A model generated the notes under the pieces. It was not told where the DNA came from. It was given only the letters and a program-made list of their open reading frames with translations, and made no database searches. A DNA stretch of 64,000 bases from Rhodoferax sp. GTDB lineage: Bacteria; Pseudomonadota; Gammaproteobacteria; Burkholderiales; Burkholderiaceae_C. The stretch is from assembly GCF_028714215.1 (NCBI RefSeq), contig NZ_JAQTMS010000006.1, positions 62,001 to 126,000 on the forward strand, written 5' to 3'. The position numbers and the translations under genes are program-made. This document shows, piece by piece, positions 1 through 8,322 of this stretch; position 1 is the first letter of the stretch, and each line of letters opens with the position of its first letter.

Positions 1-450
1 GTCACCCCCCGCAGTGGCACCGCCGGCATTGGCCAGCATGTCGCTCAGGCGCGTGTTGGCGGTTTCCAGCGGAAAGCGACCGGGTCGGTTGACTTGGCCC
101 AGCACCGACACCTGATTGCCGCGGATTTGCATCAGCACGATGTTGACCTGCGGGTTTTGGATGAAGCCACCGGTTTGCAGCGCATCGGCAATTTTCTTCT
201 CCGCCACGGCAATCGACAGACCACCGAGTTGCACCGCACCGATCAGCGGGTAGGTGATGGAACCGTTCTCGGAGACGCGGGTTTCAATCGTCAGGTCGGG
301 ATTTTGAAATACCTGGATCCGGATCGCGTCGCCGGCGCCTAGCGGGTAGTCCGTGGCTGGGCTTTGAGCCTGGGCCTGTGCGACCAGATTGGAAAATGCC
401 AGCATGGCTGCTAGCAGAAGATACGGTATGCGAAACAGTCGCTGAGTCAT
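1..450 (-). CDS. epsE: EpsE-type polysaccharide export protein (Wza family), partial
   Basis: Only the first 150 residues lie in the window; the gene runs off the left edge. From the ATG at 450 the protein starts with a signal peptide (hydrophobic residues about 7-25, ending AQAQA). It continues into the typical polysaccharide-export start 'LGAGDAIRIQVF' and later 'VSVLGQVNRPG', the beginning of an SLBB-type domain. Family members are periplasmic/outer-membrane exporters that carry capsule or exopolysaccharide out of the cell. It follows epsD by 54 bases on the same strand and is the last visible gene of the eps operon. The EpsE name rests on the XrtB-type neighbours epsD, epsL and epsA; the export-protein call rests on the sequence itself. 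Confidence 0.85.
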   Translation of the reverse strand, partial: MTQRLFRIPYLLLAAMLAFSNLVAQAQAQSPATDYPLGAGDAIRIQVFQNPDLTIETRVSENGSITYPLIGAVQLGGLSIAVAEKKIADALQTGGFIQNPQVNIVLMQIRGNQVSVLGQVNRPGRFPLETANTRLSDMLANAGGATAGGD

Positions 451-504
451 GGAATTGGGGTCCGGGTAAACGTTGTGTGCGTGGTTGCAGTTTGTGCGCC
501 GATA

Positions 505-1503
505 CTATTTGAGCCCGGCCACGCCTTTTTCGATGGCGGTCTGGTTTTTGTCTTCTGTGGCCGGTGATGTCGTAGTGACAGCGGGCACGCTTGCAGCAGA
601 AACCGGCGTACCGGGCGCGTTGACAGTACTGCTGCCATCGGCCTTGGCAAACTCACCCATGTAGCTTATCTTGGCGGCGGCACGCAGTTGCTTGAGATTC
701 GCGGCCACCGCCTCGGTGGCACGTTGGTTGGTCAAAAACTGCTCGATGCGCGGCAAAGCGGCGGCCTCGGCCACTGGCGACGATTGTGACGATGCCACGC
801 GCAGCAGGGTGATGGCCTGGGGGCCTTCAATCACCAGGCTCTGGCCGTCTTTCAGGGCGTGGATCTGCGCCAGTCGCTCCAGTGGAATCTGTTCGGCAGC
901 GCGGGTGGCGCTGCCGCCGTCAAATCTGATGTCTTTGCTTTTTAACCAGGTTGCCACTTCTGTGATGGGTTTGCCTGCATCCACAAAACTGCGCAGTTGC
1001 GCGGCCAAACCAGGTGCCGTGGATACGACAATTTCCTGCACATTGAAAATACGCCGCGCTGAAAACAACTGCGGGTGTTCAGCGTAGTATTTCTTGACAT
1101 CTTCTGCGCTGGGTTTAGGCAGGGCTCCGGCAATTTTTTGCATGTAGGCGCGGGCCAGAATGTCGCGCCGGGCGGCTTCAATTTGGGCCACCACTTCGGG
1201 CGAGCGATGCAGCTTGTTTTCTGTGGCCTGCTCCACCGCAAGCTGTTGGTCTATGAGTTTTTCAAGCACCTCACGAGCCATGGCTTGGGCCGCCTGGGGC
1301 GAGGCGCCAGCGGTATTGGCGCGGCTAAGTATCTGGTTGATTTGGTGTACCGAGATTTCCTCTGAGCCGACCTTTGCAGCAACCTGGGTGGCAGCCTTCT
1401 TTTCGTCTTTGTTGCCGCAGGCTGAGAGGCCAAGTAACAGCAGGATGGCCAAAATGCCGTGCTTCAGAAGGGGGTGGGAACAACGAAGGTGCGAAGTGGT
1501 CAT
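505..1503 (-). CDS. epsD: EpsD family peptidyl-prolyl cis-trans isomerase lipoprotein
   Basis: A protein of 332 residues with a lipoprotein signal: a hydrophobic stretch at about residues 15-27 ending in the lipobox LSAC, followed by GNKDEKKA. Residues of about 40-140 form a SurA-like helical N domain ('EVLEKLIDQQLAVEQA'), and the following part resembles a parvulin-type isomerase ('ARRIFNVQEIVV'). EpsD proteins are found in exosortase-associated exopolysaccharide clusters and probably fold or assemble exported components in the periplasm. The tail from about residue 285 is rich in Ala, Ser, Thr and Pro and looks disordered. The gene lies between epsL and epsE with short gaps, so it is probably in the same transcript. 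The isomerase activity is inferred from family membership. Confidence 0.85.
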   Translation of the reverse strand: MTTSHLRCSHPLLKHGILAILLLLGLSACGNKDEKKAATQVAAKVGSEEISVHQINQILSRANTAGASPQAAQAMAREVLEKLIDQQLAVEQATENKLHRSPEVVAQIEAARRDILARAYMQKIAGALPKPSAEDVKKYYAEHPQLFSARRIFNVQEIVVSTAPGLAAQLRSFVDAGKPITEVATWLKSKDIRFDGGSATRAAEQIPLERLAQIHALKDGQSLVIEGPQAITLLRVASSQSSPVAEAAALPRIEQFLTNQRATEAVAANLKQLRAAAKISYMGEFAKADGSSTVNAPGTPVSAASVPAVTTTSPATEDKNQTAIEKGVAGLK

Positions 1504-1515
1504 GTTGCTAAAGAA

Positions 1516-2724
1516 TCAGTAACTGAATTGGGCCGAAACAGTGGCCATTTTGCTCTCATAGTCAAGGCCTGCCAAGTTGGAATTGCGGCTGGTATTTTCC
1601 AGCGAGGTGCTGAGAGTAAGGTGTTTGTGAGCTTGCCAGATCAATGAGAGGCTGGCATCGCTGGTGCTGTCGCTGCGCTGGGGTCCGAGTGCTCCCATGG
1701 GAGAGCCCAGGTAGTCGCTCCGCGCTACTTCATAGCGCAGGCGCACCACTGCCTTGGGACTGAGTTGCCAAACTGGGGCCAGTGAAACACGATCGGTCTG
1801 GCTGTAGTTCGAGCTATTGGTCTGGTAGCTGGAGAGTTCGCGCACCCAACTCGCAGCCAGTGCTGATTTGCCCGTGAGGCTCCAGTTGTAATTGACCCCG
1901 GCATTGAGCCCGCTGTAGTCGCGCTGGGGATAGTGCGGATGGCTGCGGCTGATGCGGGCCGCGCTCAGGTCCGCCGTACTCTTACCGGTGACGGTCCAGT
2001 GCAGTCTAAGCTCGTTGTCTAGTTGCTTGAAACCATCATCGTAGAGGCCGGCTGAAGGCAACTGGTTGTTGGGGTAGCTGCCGCTGGTGTTCCTGTGTGT
2101 ATAGGTCAGCGCGCTGCCTGAGGCAAGGGTGTAGAGCAGACCAAGGTTGGTGGACTTGTCGCTGTAGTCGCTCTCGGCCGTCAAGGTTTGCTGGTTGGTT
2201 TGGGTTGATTGCGATACGCCAGCCAGCACACCCCAGGTACCGTCAAGCTGATAAGCGGTATCCACCCGGGTGTTGCTGTTGGTGCGCAGGTTCTGCACAT
2301 TGAAACCCCGGTAGTCTGCGAAGTTGTTGAGAGTTTGCTGGCGCTGGCTTTCAAGGTTGCCATGCAACTGCGGCGTCAGCGCCCAGCGCCAGGCGGCGTT
2401 GTAATTGTGGGCAACGAAGCTCAGATAGCTGAAATTCTGGTATCGGTAATTGGTCAGGTTGACGGCCAGCTCTAATTTTTGCAGGCTCAGTGTGGTGCTG
2501 AAATTCAAGCTGAGTGAACTGATGTTGATTCTTTCTGCTGCGCTGGGTTGACCGATCAAGGCCTCGGTGTTGGTATTGGCGGGCAGGCGAAACAGGTTGT
2601 TATCGAAGCGCAACGACGATTCGGCTTTGAGCGTCAGCGTGTCGTTGCTTTGGGCCCAGGTGGGGGCCGCACCGCACATTACCAGCAGGCCTGGAATCAG
2701 CCAGGAGCGGCACTGCGTCAACAT
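1516..2724 (-). CDS. epsL: EpsL, XrtB-associated outer-membrane beta-barrel protein
   Basis: A protein of 402 residues starting with a signal peptide (cleavage near TWAQ, residue 25). The rest is alternating polar and aromatic beta-strand sequence rich in Ser, Thr, Asn, Tyr and Leu, ending in Phe-Ser-Tyr. An aromatic C-terminus is characteristic of outer-membrane barrels. It matches the EpsL family of exosortase-B exopolysaccharide clusters, proposed to act as the outer-membrane porin for polymer release. Two bases separate its start from the stop of the upstream sugar transferase gene. The barrel is read directly from the strand pattern; a transport role is inferred. Confidence 0.82.
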   Translation of the reverse strand: MLTQCRSWLIPGLLVMCGAAPTWAQSNDTLTLKAESSLRFDNNLFRLPANTNTEALIGQPSAAERINISSLSLNFSTTLSLQKLELAVNLTNYRYQNFSYLSFVAHNYNAAWRWALTPQLHGNLESQRQQTLNNFADYRGFNVQNLRTNSNTRVDTAYQLDGTWGVLAGVSQSTQTNQQTLTAESDYSDKSTNLGLLYTLASGSALTYTHRNTSGSYPNNQLPSAGLYDDGFKQLDNELRLHWTVTGKSTADLSAARISRSHPHYPQRDYSGLNAGVNYNWSLTGKSALAASWVRELSSYQTNSSNYSQTDRVSLAPVWQLSPKAVVRLRYEVARSDYLGSPMGALGPQRSDSTSDASLSLIWQAHKHLTLSTSLENTSRNSNLAGLDYESKMATVSAQFSY

Positions 2725-2726
2725 GC

Positions 2727-4148
2727 TCAGTAGGCCTTCTGATCCTTGAGCAGAAGGCGGACGGTTTTGAGAATGATGAGGAGATCCAACTGGAGCGACC
2801 AGTTGCGCAGATAGTCAAGGTCATAGTCGATGCGGCCTTGCATTTTGTCTAGCGTCCTGGTTTCACCCCGGTAGCCGTTGACTTGTGCCCAGCCCGTGAT
2901 ACCCGGCTTGACTTTGTGCCGCACCATGTAGCCCTTGATCAGCTTGCGGTAAAGCTCGTTGTGCGCAATGGCGTGCGGGCGTGGACCGACGATGCTCATG
3001 CGGCCTTGAAGAACGTTGATAAATTGAGGTAGCTCATCGAGCGAAGTTCGGCGCAAAAACGCGCCCACCCTCGTAACGCGAGCGTCATTTTGTTTGGCCT
3101 GCTCAATGGTGTCGCCATCCTCGGTGACGCTCATGGAGCGGAATTTGTAGATCACGATTTCCTTGCCGTCTTCACCGCAGCGCCGTTGCTTGAAAATAAC
3201 CGGGCCCGCGGACCCGATCTTGACGGCAACTGCAATGACCAGCAGCAGCGGAAATATCATGATCAGGATCAGCAGCGACAAAACAATGTCGCTTAGACGT
3301 TTGATAACGCCATCGATACCTTGGAAGGGAGATTCGCAGACCGAGATCACAGGCATGCCGCACACCGAGTCTGGATGCGACTGAATCAGGTCCGTGACAA
3401 ACATGTCGGGGACGAAATAAATCGAAACGGTCGTGTCTTTGAGCTCTTCGAGGATATGCAGAATGCGTGGCTGCGACGTCATGGGCAGCGACAGGTAAAT
3501 GATCTGGATGCGTTCACGCAGGATCAGACCGAGCAGTTGCTCCAGGTTGCCCAATAATTGGTGCGGACTGGCAGGCTTGAGGCGCTCGGAACTGCGGTTG
3601 TCCACAAAACCAACGAGTTCCAGCCGGGAGTAGGGTGCATCACCGATTCTGGTGGCAAGGGCCAGGCCCTGCTCGTTCATGCCCACGATAAGGGCACGTC
3701 GCGGCGGGCCTTGCAGCTTGAGCAATGCCGGGGCGGCACCACGCAGCACAAGACAGGCGCCGATTTTGGTGAGTGGCGCTACCCATAGCCAAGCGTATAA
3801 AACGGGTTTCGAAAAATCGTGAATGTAGCCTGAGGCGAAGCCAATAATCAGCAGCATGCCGGCGAGCCAGGCCCAATTCATGACGATATGGAATACTTCG
3901 GAAAAAAAGACGGACTGTAATTTGGTGTGGCCCGGAAAGCTGAGTGCAAAAACCAGGATCGACAAAATGAGATAGGGCGACTGGATCGCGCCCTCGTAGT
4001 AGTAGGCCAGCCCCCACAAAGAGAGAATGAAAGAACTGGGGCCAATGAATGTTTCGAAAAAGCTGAGCAGGTTGTCTGTGCCCAATGAAACCGGTTTTGA
4101 GCGTTTGCTCAGGGCGGCGGCCGACAGACCCAAGGGCGCTCTAGACAT
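2727..4148 (-). CDS. Undecaprenyl-phosphate sugar phosphotransferase (WcaJ/EpsB-like)
   Basis: Initiating enzyme for exopolysaccharide: it transfers a hexose-1-phosphate, usually glucose, from UDP-sugar to undecaprenyl phosphate at the inner membrane. With the ATG at 4148 the protein has 473 residues. It has four N-terminal membrane segments, a central Rossmann-like CoA-binding domain ('RALIVGMNEQGLALATRIG') and a further membrane helix. The C-terminal bacterial sugar transferase domain has 'KFRSM', 'RRTSLDELPQ' and 'GPRPHA'. The frame is open further upstream, but those residues are arginine-rich and lie inside epsA. The ATG at 4148 overlaps the epsA stop by 8 bases and is the natural start. 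The length fits the polyisoprenyl glycosylphosphotransferase family; sugar specificity cannot be read. Confidence 0.9.
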   Translation of the reverse strand: MSRAPLGLSAAALSKRSKPVSLGTDNLLSFFETFIGPSSFILSLWGLAYYYEGAIQSPYLILSILVFALSFPGHTKLQSVFFSEVFHIVMNWAWLAGMLLIIGFASGYIHDFSKPVLYAWLWVAPLTKIGACLVLRGAAPALLKLQGPPRRALIVGMNEQGLALATRIGDAPYSRLELVGFVDNRSSERLKPASPHQLLGNLEQLLGLILRERIQIIYLSLPMTSQPRILHILEELKDTTVSIYFVPDMFVTDLIQSHPDSVCGMPVISVCESPFQGIDGVIKRLSDIVLSLLILIMIFPLLLVIAVAVKIGSAGPVIFKQRRCGEDGKEIVIYKFRSMSVTEDGDTIEQAKQNDARVTRVGAFLRRTSLDELPQFINVLQGRMSIVGPRPHAIAHNELYRKLIKGYMVRHKVKPGITGWAQVNGYRGETRTLDKMQGRIDYDLDYLRNWSLQLDLLIILKTVRLLLKDQKAY

Positions 4149-4947
4149 TGCTGACCTGCATCTTGATCTTGCCAACCGCCTGTGCACGATTGCTGACATC
4201 GAGCTTCTTGAAGATACGCTGCAGGTGATTCTTGACCGTAAACTCACTTAACTTCAGGATGTTGCCGATCTCGGGGTTCGTTTTACCCTGACTGACCCAT
4301 TGCAAAACTTCCCATTCCCGGTCGGACAAGTGCCACGCGTGAACTGGGTTGTGCAGGTCGGAAATGTCGATTGGCGTTGATGCCTGGTGCGGCAGAAGCT
4401 CGACTTGACGCAGCACTGCATCAATGCAAGGTGTCAGGGCAGACAAGGCGCTCAGTTCAGTTTCGCTGTAATTTTGTTTGGCGCGGAAAGTGACGTAAAG
4501 ACAGTCGTGGCTGGCACGCTTATCGCTGATACCGTGCGCCATGGCGAAGCGCATTGTCTGGAAAGTGTTGCTGAAAACACATTCGGACTTGGGGTTGTTT
4601 TGTAAGAAGCCATCCGTCCCCGAGTGGATGGAAACGGGTCTATGACCACAGTCGGTCCAGCGTGCGAACAGATCAAGCAGCAGGGGCGTGACGATGGCCG
4701 GATCTGAGTCCTGCGAGCGTACGCCCGCAAGGGTTGAAATAAAGTCGTGATGGATGGCGCCAGATTGAAAATTACCCCAGGCGGCGAGCAGGATGTCATG
4801 CCGCAGGTAGTGTTGCATGTCGCCTTGTAACCACACCAGTACATCAAAATGGCTGTGCACCCGCTCCGCGTGCGTGATAACGCAGTGGTAATGGCGAAGT
4901 TCTTCCGGTGACAGCGAGGGCAGAAAAACCATGGGGGTCAAATTCAA
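4141..4947 (-). CDS. epsA: EpsA, XrtB/PEP-CTERM-associated LuxR-type transcriptional regulator
   Basis: A regulator of 268 residues. The N-terminal part of about 200 residues has no recognisable receiver or PAS signature and matches the EpsA family found at the head of XrtB exopolysaccharide clusters. The C-terminal 65 residues are a GerE/LuxR helix-turn-helix ('LSDREWEVLQWVSQGKTNPE', then 'FTVKNHLQRIFKKL'). The downstream sugar transferase starts within its last codons, so the regulator and its presumed targets are translationally coupled. It probably controls exopolysaccharide genes and the adjacent PEP-CTERM gene; the inducing signal is unknown. No clear Shine-Dalgarno is visible before the ATG at 4947. 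Confidence 0.87.
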   Translation of the reverse strand: MNLTPMVFLPSLSPEELRHYHCVITHAERVHSHFDVLVWLQGDMQHYLRHDILLAAWGNFQSGAIHHDFISTLAGVRSQDSDPAIVTPLLLDLFARWTDCGHRPVSIHSGTDGFLQNNPKSECVFSNTFQTMRFAMAHGISDKRASHDCLYVTFRAKQNYSETELSALSALTPCIDAVLRQVELLPHQASTPIDISDLHNPVHAWHLSDREWEVLQWVSQGKTNPEIGNILKLSEFTVKNHLQRIFKKLDVSNRAQAVGKIKMQVSNV

Positions 4948-5026
4948 TCGACGGCTAAGTGGCGCTCAACGTAAAGCAGTTGGTACATTTTAGGAGTAAA
5001 CCCTGGGTCAGAAGAGCTACTCAGCC

Positions 5027-5050
5027 AGAAATCATCTTGGGGTGATTTCT
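5027..5050. other. Hairpin upstream of epsA
   Basis: The sequence from 5027 to 5036 and from 5041 to 5050 forms a 10-bp inverted repeat with one G-T pair and a 4-base loop. It lies between the PEP-CTERM terminator and the epsA start (4947), within the probable epsA leader or promoter. There is no U-tract beside it. It could be an operator or leader hairpin; function unknown. Confidence 0.35.
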
Positions 5051-5076
5051 GCGTTGCACGGCCTGCAAAACGAACC

Positions 5077-5107
5077 AAAAAAAGGGGATTGCCACGCAAT
5101 CCCCTTT
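5077..5107 (-). terminator. Rho-independent terminator of the PEP-CTERM gene
   Basis: A perfect 12-bp stem (5081-5092 with 5096-5107) with a 3-base loop. Read on the minus strand, the hairpin ends in seven consecutive T residues (complement of 5077-5083). It lies 28 bases beyond the stop of the PEP-CTERM gene and separates that gene from epsA. This is the clearest intrinsic terminator in the window. Confidence 0.9.
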
Positions 5108-5134
5108 GACTAAAAGTGAGCTCTTATTTGCGGC

Positions 5135-5650
5135 TCAAGCTGTGCTGACTTTGTTGCGACGGCGAGCCACCATGCCAATCAAACCCAAACCTGCCAGCAG
5201 CATGGCGAAGGTTTCGGGTTCAGGCACCGCAACTACGCTATTCAACGCGACGTTATACGATGAACCGGACGGGTCAGCCGACCCAGTGATATGCAAGGTA
5301 TAGGAGGAAGATCCGGTTACGTTATTGAGCGCCAAATAGGATGTGCCGGGTGTGCTGGTCGCGCTGAAGCTCAGGGCGGTACCATTCAATGTGGCTGCGA
5401 AATCACTTTGATTAATGCCCCACCAGCCGGTGACGAGGGCATTGAATGTCGTCCCCGGATCCAAGGTGAAGGTGTACGTGTCATCAAAGGCGCCGGTATA
5501 GGTGGGGGATGCTCCACCCCCGAAATAATGACCGTCGTTATAAGAGGTCAGCGCGCCGAGATCGGTGTTACCGGGAGCAGCAACCGCAAAGTTACTGACG
5601 GCGCTAATCACGGCAACAGCCGAGATAACAATCAGTTTTTTGATCTTCAT
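5135..5650 (-). CDS. FxDxF-family PEP-CTERM exported protein
   Basis: A small secreted protein of 171 residues with an N-terminal signal peptide (residues 1-25, ending NFAVAAPG). Its body is rich in Gly, Thr, Ser and Tyr and contains 'GAFDDTYTFTL', the hallmark of the FxDxF PEP-CTERM group. The C-terminus is a complete sorting tag: 'VPEPETFAMLLAGLGLIG' followed by a basic RRR cluster. Exosortase (XrtB in eps-type loci) recognises this tag, cleaves it and releases or anchors the protein at the cell surface. The exosortase gene is not in the window. A strong ribosome-binding site (AGGAG) precedes the ATG, and a terminator follows, so it is a separate transcription unit. Its role in the matrix is unknown. 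Confidence 0.9.
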   Translation of the reverse strand: MKIKKLIVISAVAVISAVSNFAVAAPGNTDLGALTSYNDGHYFGGGASPTYTGAFDDTYTFTLDPGTTFNALVTGWWGINQSDFAATLNGTALSFSATSTPGTSYLALNNVTGSSSYTLHITGSADPSGSSYNVALNSVVAVPEPETFAMLLAGLGLIGMVARRRNKVSTA

Positions 5651-5756
5651 GGAACTCTCCTGCAGACTAGGTACATAGCCGCGATGTTAGGGGGGCACCC
5701 GATTGTTGTCTATAGCCCGTTCGGACTAAGGGGAAACCCGAAAAATTCGAATTTGT

Positions 5757-6893
5757 TCACTGCAGGCCCACTTTACCCAACCATTTCTGCTCTTCGTCCA
5801 ATTTGCTTGGCAAAAAGCGTTCTGGTATTTCCCATACCAGCACTTTCGGTTTGGCCGAGCGGAACGCCTCGTCATTCAGGTACTGCGTCGTCGCTTGTAA
5901 AAAGCCACCCCCGTCTTTGGCCGCATTGAGGACTTTGGCTGAAAGCGCCTGCTGTAAAAAGCCGTGGAAATTGCCGCGCAAGGAGTAGGAGGTACCGGCC
6001 AGAACGACCGGAACAAGGCTGTCGCCAAACAGCCCGACGGCGTTGTCAGCACTGGTTTGGCGTGTGACAACGAGTGCCTCCACGTCGGGTCGCGGGCCTA
6101 GCGCTTTGGGCGCACCCTCAAGCCCCATCAGGCGGATCAGATCGCCGGATCGCTCAACCGGAGTACCGACGGTGCTGCTGCTGAATGTGGTTTTTTCCAG
6201 TTCGAGTCCTATTCTCTGTACCTCCCGTGCCACAGCTTCAGCAGCCACCTGCGCCCCACTCTGGTTCCAGTGTGTGTCAGTACGGTAATAAACGTCCCCC
6301 TGGGTTGCGGCGAGGGCAAGTGGCTTGAGCAGGTCGACGACCGTTACGCCCTGTATTTGTAAAGCGCTGAGCGCATCCTGATAACGCGAACTGTTGTATT
6401 CGGGGTAGTGGCCACTTGCCAACCTGCTGGAATACACGCGAGCCTTGTCGGGAACCAGTGCCACGACCAGTTTGACGCCCTGCTGGTCGAGCAGGCGTGC
6501 GGTGCTGCCCAATAACCCGGCGCGTACCTGCAAATGAGCGTTTCCTTCAACCTCAAAGCGCAATTCGTCGGTGAGAAACAACCACCCGTCCCGGCCGGTT
6601 CGCACCTGTTCACCTGCGCCACCGGTCAACAAATAGTGCACGCTATTGGCGACCGCAATCAGGGCGCTGCGCGCGGGCAGTTTCTGGTCCAGTTGTTTTT
6701 CGATGGCGCCGGTGCTGCGACCTTCGCGGAAATCGATCCAGGTGCGCGGAAATTCCAGCCCGCCAGAGTACAGAGCGGCTGCAATGACCTGCCAGGCACC
6801 TATAACCATGACGCACGAAAACGTCAACGCTACCAAGGCGGCGAAGAGGGACGGCGGGGGAGCGTCATTGACCTGGCATTCCTTGTTCGGCAT
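5757..6893 (-). CDS. AlgJ/AlgX-like SGNH-fold O-acetylation protein
   Basis: A protein of 378 residues with one N-terminal membrane segment (about residues 16-42) and a periplasmic SGNH-like domain. Visible family landmarks are 'GRDGWLF', 'VPDKARVYS', the DxH catalytic motif in 'TDTHWNQSG' and the serine motif 'GTSYS'. AlgJ/AlgX proteins receive acetyl groups passed across the membrane by an MBOAT partner and put them on a nascent polysaccharide. The partner is the gene directly upstream, whose stop is 7 bases before this ATG. The open frame extends further upstream but only inside that gene; the ATG at 6893 has a GAGGT ribosome-binding site. It is the last gene of the bcs-like operon, and acetylation of the matrix polymer is inferred. 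Confidence 0.87.
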   Translation of the reverse strand: MPNKECQVNDAPPPSLFAALVALTFSCVMVIGAWQVIAAALYSGGLEFPRTWIDFREGRSTGAIEKQLDQKLPARSALIAVANSVHYLLTGGAGEQVRTGRDGWLFLTDELRFEVEGNAHLQVRAGLLGSTARLLDQQGVKLVVALVPDKARVYSSRLASGHYPEYNSSRYQDALSALQIQGVTVVDLLKPLALAATQGDVYYRTDTHWNQSGAQVAAEAVAREVQRIGLELEKTTFSSSTVGTPVERSGDLIRLMGLEGAPKALGPRPDVEALVVTRQTSADNAVGLFGDSLVPVVLAGTSYSLRGNFHGFLQQALSAKVLNAAKDGGGFLQATTQYLNDEAFRSAKPKVLVWEIPERFLPSKLDEEQKWLGKVGLQ

Positions 6894-6900
6894 GGCGACC

Positions 6901-8286
6901 TCAGAACTGAAAATACAAGAAAGGCGTGAAAGATTGCGCCGACAGCGTTGCCACCGCCCACAGAAAAAGCGGTGGCAGCAGGTAACGCAGGTGCGCGCCA
7001 CCGGCGCGTTTAAGCCATGGCATCGCATAGACCAGCCCGCTACCCAGCAGCAAAACGATAAGCCTGTCAGGCGTTACCTGCCATTCGACTGCTGGACTGA
7101 AGGCGACGCCATTGAACCCCAGCATGCCCTCAAACATGCGTCCGGCCCCAGCCATGTTGGCGGCGCGAAACAAGACCCAACCCAGGATAACCAGCAGCAT
7201 GGTTTTGAATACCCGCAGCCAGGCGGGCAGCAGGGGTTTGCCCCAATGCTGTTCCCAGTACCGCTCCAGTATCAGGATGCCGCCATGCCAGGCGCCCCAC
7301 AGCACAAAGGTCCAGTTGGCACCGTGCCACAGGCCGCCCAGTAGCATGGTCAGAAACAGATTGATGTAGGTCCGCAACAGTCCTTTGCGATTCCCGCCCA
7401 AGGAAATATAAAGGTACTCGCGCAGCCAGTTCGACAGTGACATGTGCCAGCGTTTCCAAAATTCGGTAATGGAGCGCGATACATAGGGATCGTTGAAATT
7501 CTCGGGAAACACAAATCCAATCATGAGCGCCAGCCCAATGGCCATATCGGTGTAGCCACTGAAATCGAAAAATAACTGAATCGTGTAAGCGACAGCGCCA
7601 AGCCAGGCATCGGCCAGGGTCGGCACGGGGGCCGAGAAGGCTGCCTCCACCAGCGGTGCCACCGTGTCGGCGATCAACACCTTCTTGCAAAAACCGACCA
7701 TGAATACAGCACAGCCGCGCGAAAATCGGGCCAGCGAGTGAGTCCGGCTTCTGAATTGCTGCGCCAACAGGTGGTAGCGCAGTACCGGCCCTGCCACCAA
7801 ATGGGGAAATAGCGCGATGAAGGCTGCAAAGTCGACAAAATTTCGTGCCGGCGCTGCCTCACGCCGGTAAATATCAACAAGGTAGCTGATGGCGTGAAAA
7901 ATATAGAACGACAGGCCGATGGGCAGCAGTACACGGGTGAATTCCATGGCATTGAAACCAAGTCCGGTCAACGCCAGGTTGAGGCTCTCGATGCCGAAGT
8001 TGGCATACTTGAAGTAGCCTAGGGCCAGCAAGTTCAAGGTCACCCCGGCACTCAGTAAGCGGTGACGTCGGGTTTCATCGGTGCTTGCTCCAATTGCCAG
8101 GGCAAAACCGTAACTGACGCTGGTGACGCCGACCAGCAAGCCCAAAAAGTCAGGCCGCCACCATGCGTAGAACGCATAACTGAAAGCCAAAATGAGGGCC
8201 GACTTTGCACGCCAGGGGGTCAGGTAGTAACAGGCAAGAAACAGCGGGAGAAAGGCAAAGAGAAAGATATTGGAGCTAAAAACCAT
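6901..8286 (-). CDS. MBOAT family O-acyltransferase (AlgI/WssH-like)
   Basis: A polytopic inner-membrane protein of 461 residues with about ten hydrophobic segments. It carries the MBOAT core: 'FWKRWHMSLSNWLREYLYI', then 'GGNRKG', and the conserved histidine in 'LLGGLWHGANWTFVLWG'. AlgI-type proteins move acetyl groups from the cytoplasm to the periplasm for polysaccharide O-acetylation. The neighbouring AlgJ/AlgX-like gene supplies the periplasmic transferase. In Pseudomonas fluorescens SBW25 similar proteins (WssF-I) acetylate cellulose, which is the obvious parallel because this pair follows a bcs-type gene set. It lies 36 bases after the GH18-like gene. Alginate genes are absent, so alginate is not the substrate. 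Confidence 0.92.
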   Translation of the reverse strand: MVFSSNIFLFAFLPLFLACYYLTPWRAKSALILAFSYAFYAWWRPDFLGLLVGVTSVSYGFALAIGASTDETRRHRLLSAGVTLNLLALGYFKYANFGIESLNLALTGLGFNAMEFTRVLLPIGLSFYIFHAISYLVDIYRREAAPARNFVDFAAFIALFPHLVAGPVLRYHLLAQQFRSRTHSLARFSRGCAVFMVGFCKKVLIADTVAPLVEAAFSAPVPTLADAWLGAVAYTIQLFFDFSGYTDMAIGLALMIGFVFPENFNDPYVSRSITEFWKRWHMSLSNWLREYLYISLGGNRKGLLRTYINLFLTMLLGGLWHGANWTFVLWGAWHGGILILERYWEQHWGKPLLPAWLRVFKTMLLVILGWVLFRAANMAGAGRMFEGMLGFNGVAFSPAVEWQVTPDRLIVLLLGSGLVYAMPWLKRAGGAHLRYLLPPLFLWAVATLSAQSFTPFLYFQF

Positions 8287-8322
8287 AACGCATCCCGCAG
8301 ATTTTCAATTGCTTCGCCCTGT

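Noticed and set aside
4149-4247. A 33-residue N-terminal extension of the sugar phosphotransferase
   Set aside because: It lies inside epsA, is Arg/Ser-rich and is absent from the family; the ATG at 4148 fits better.
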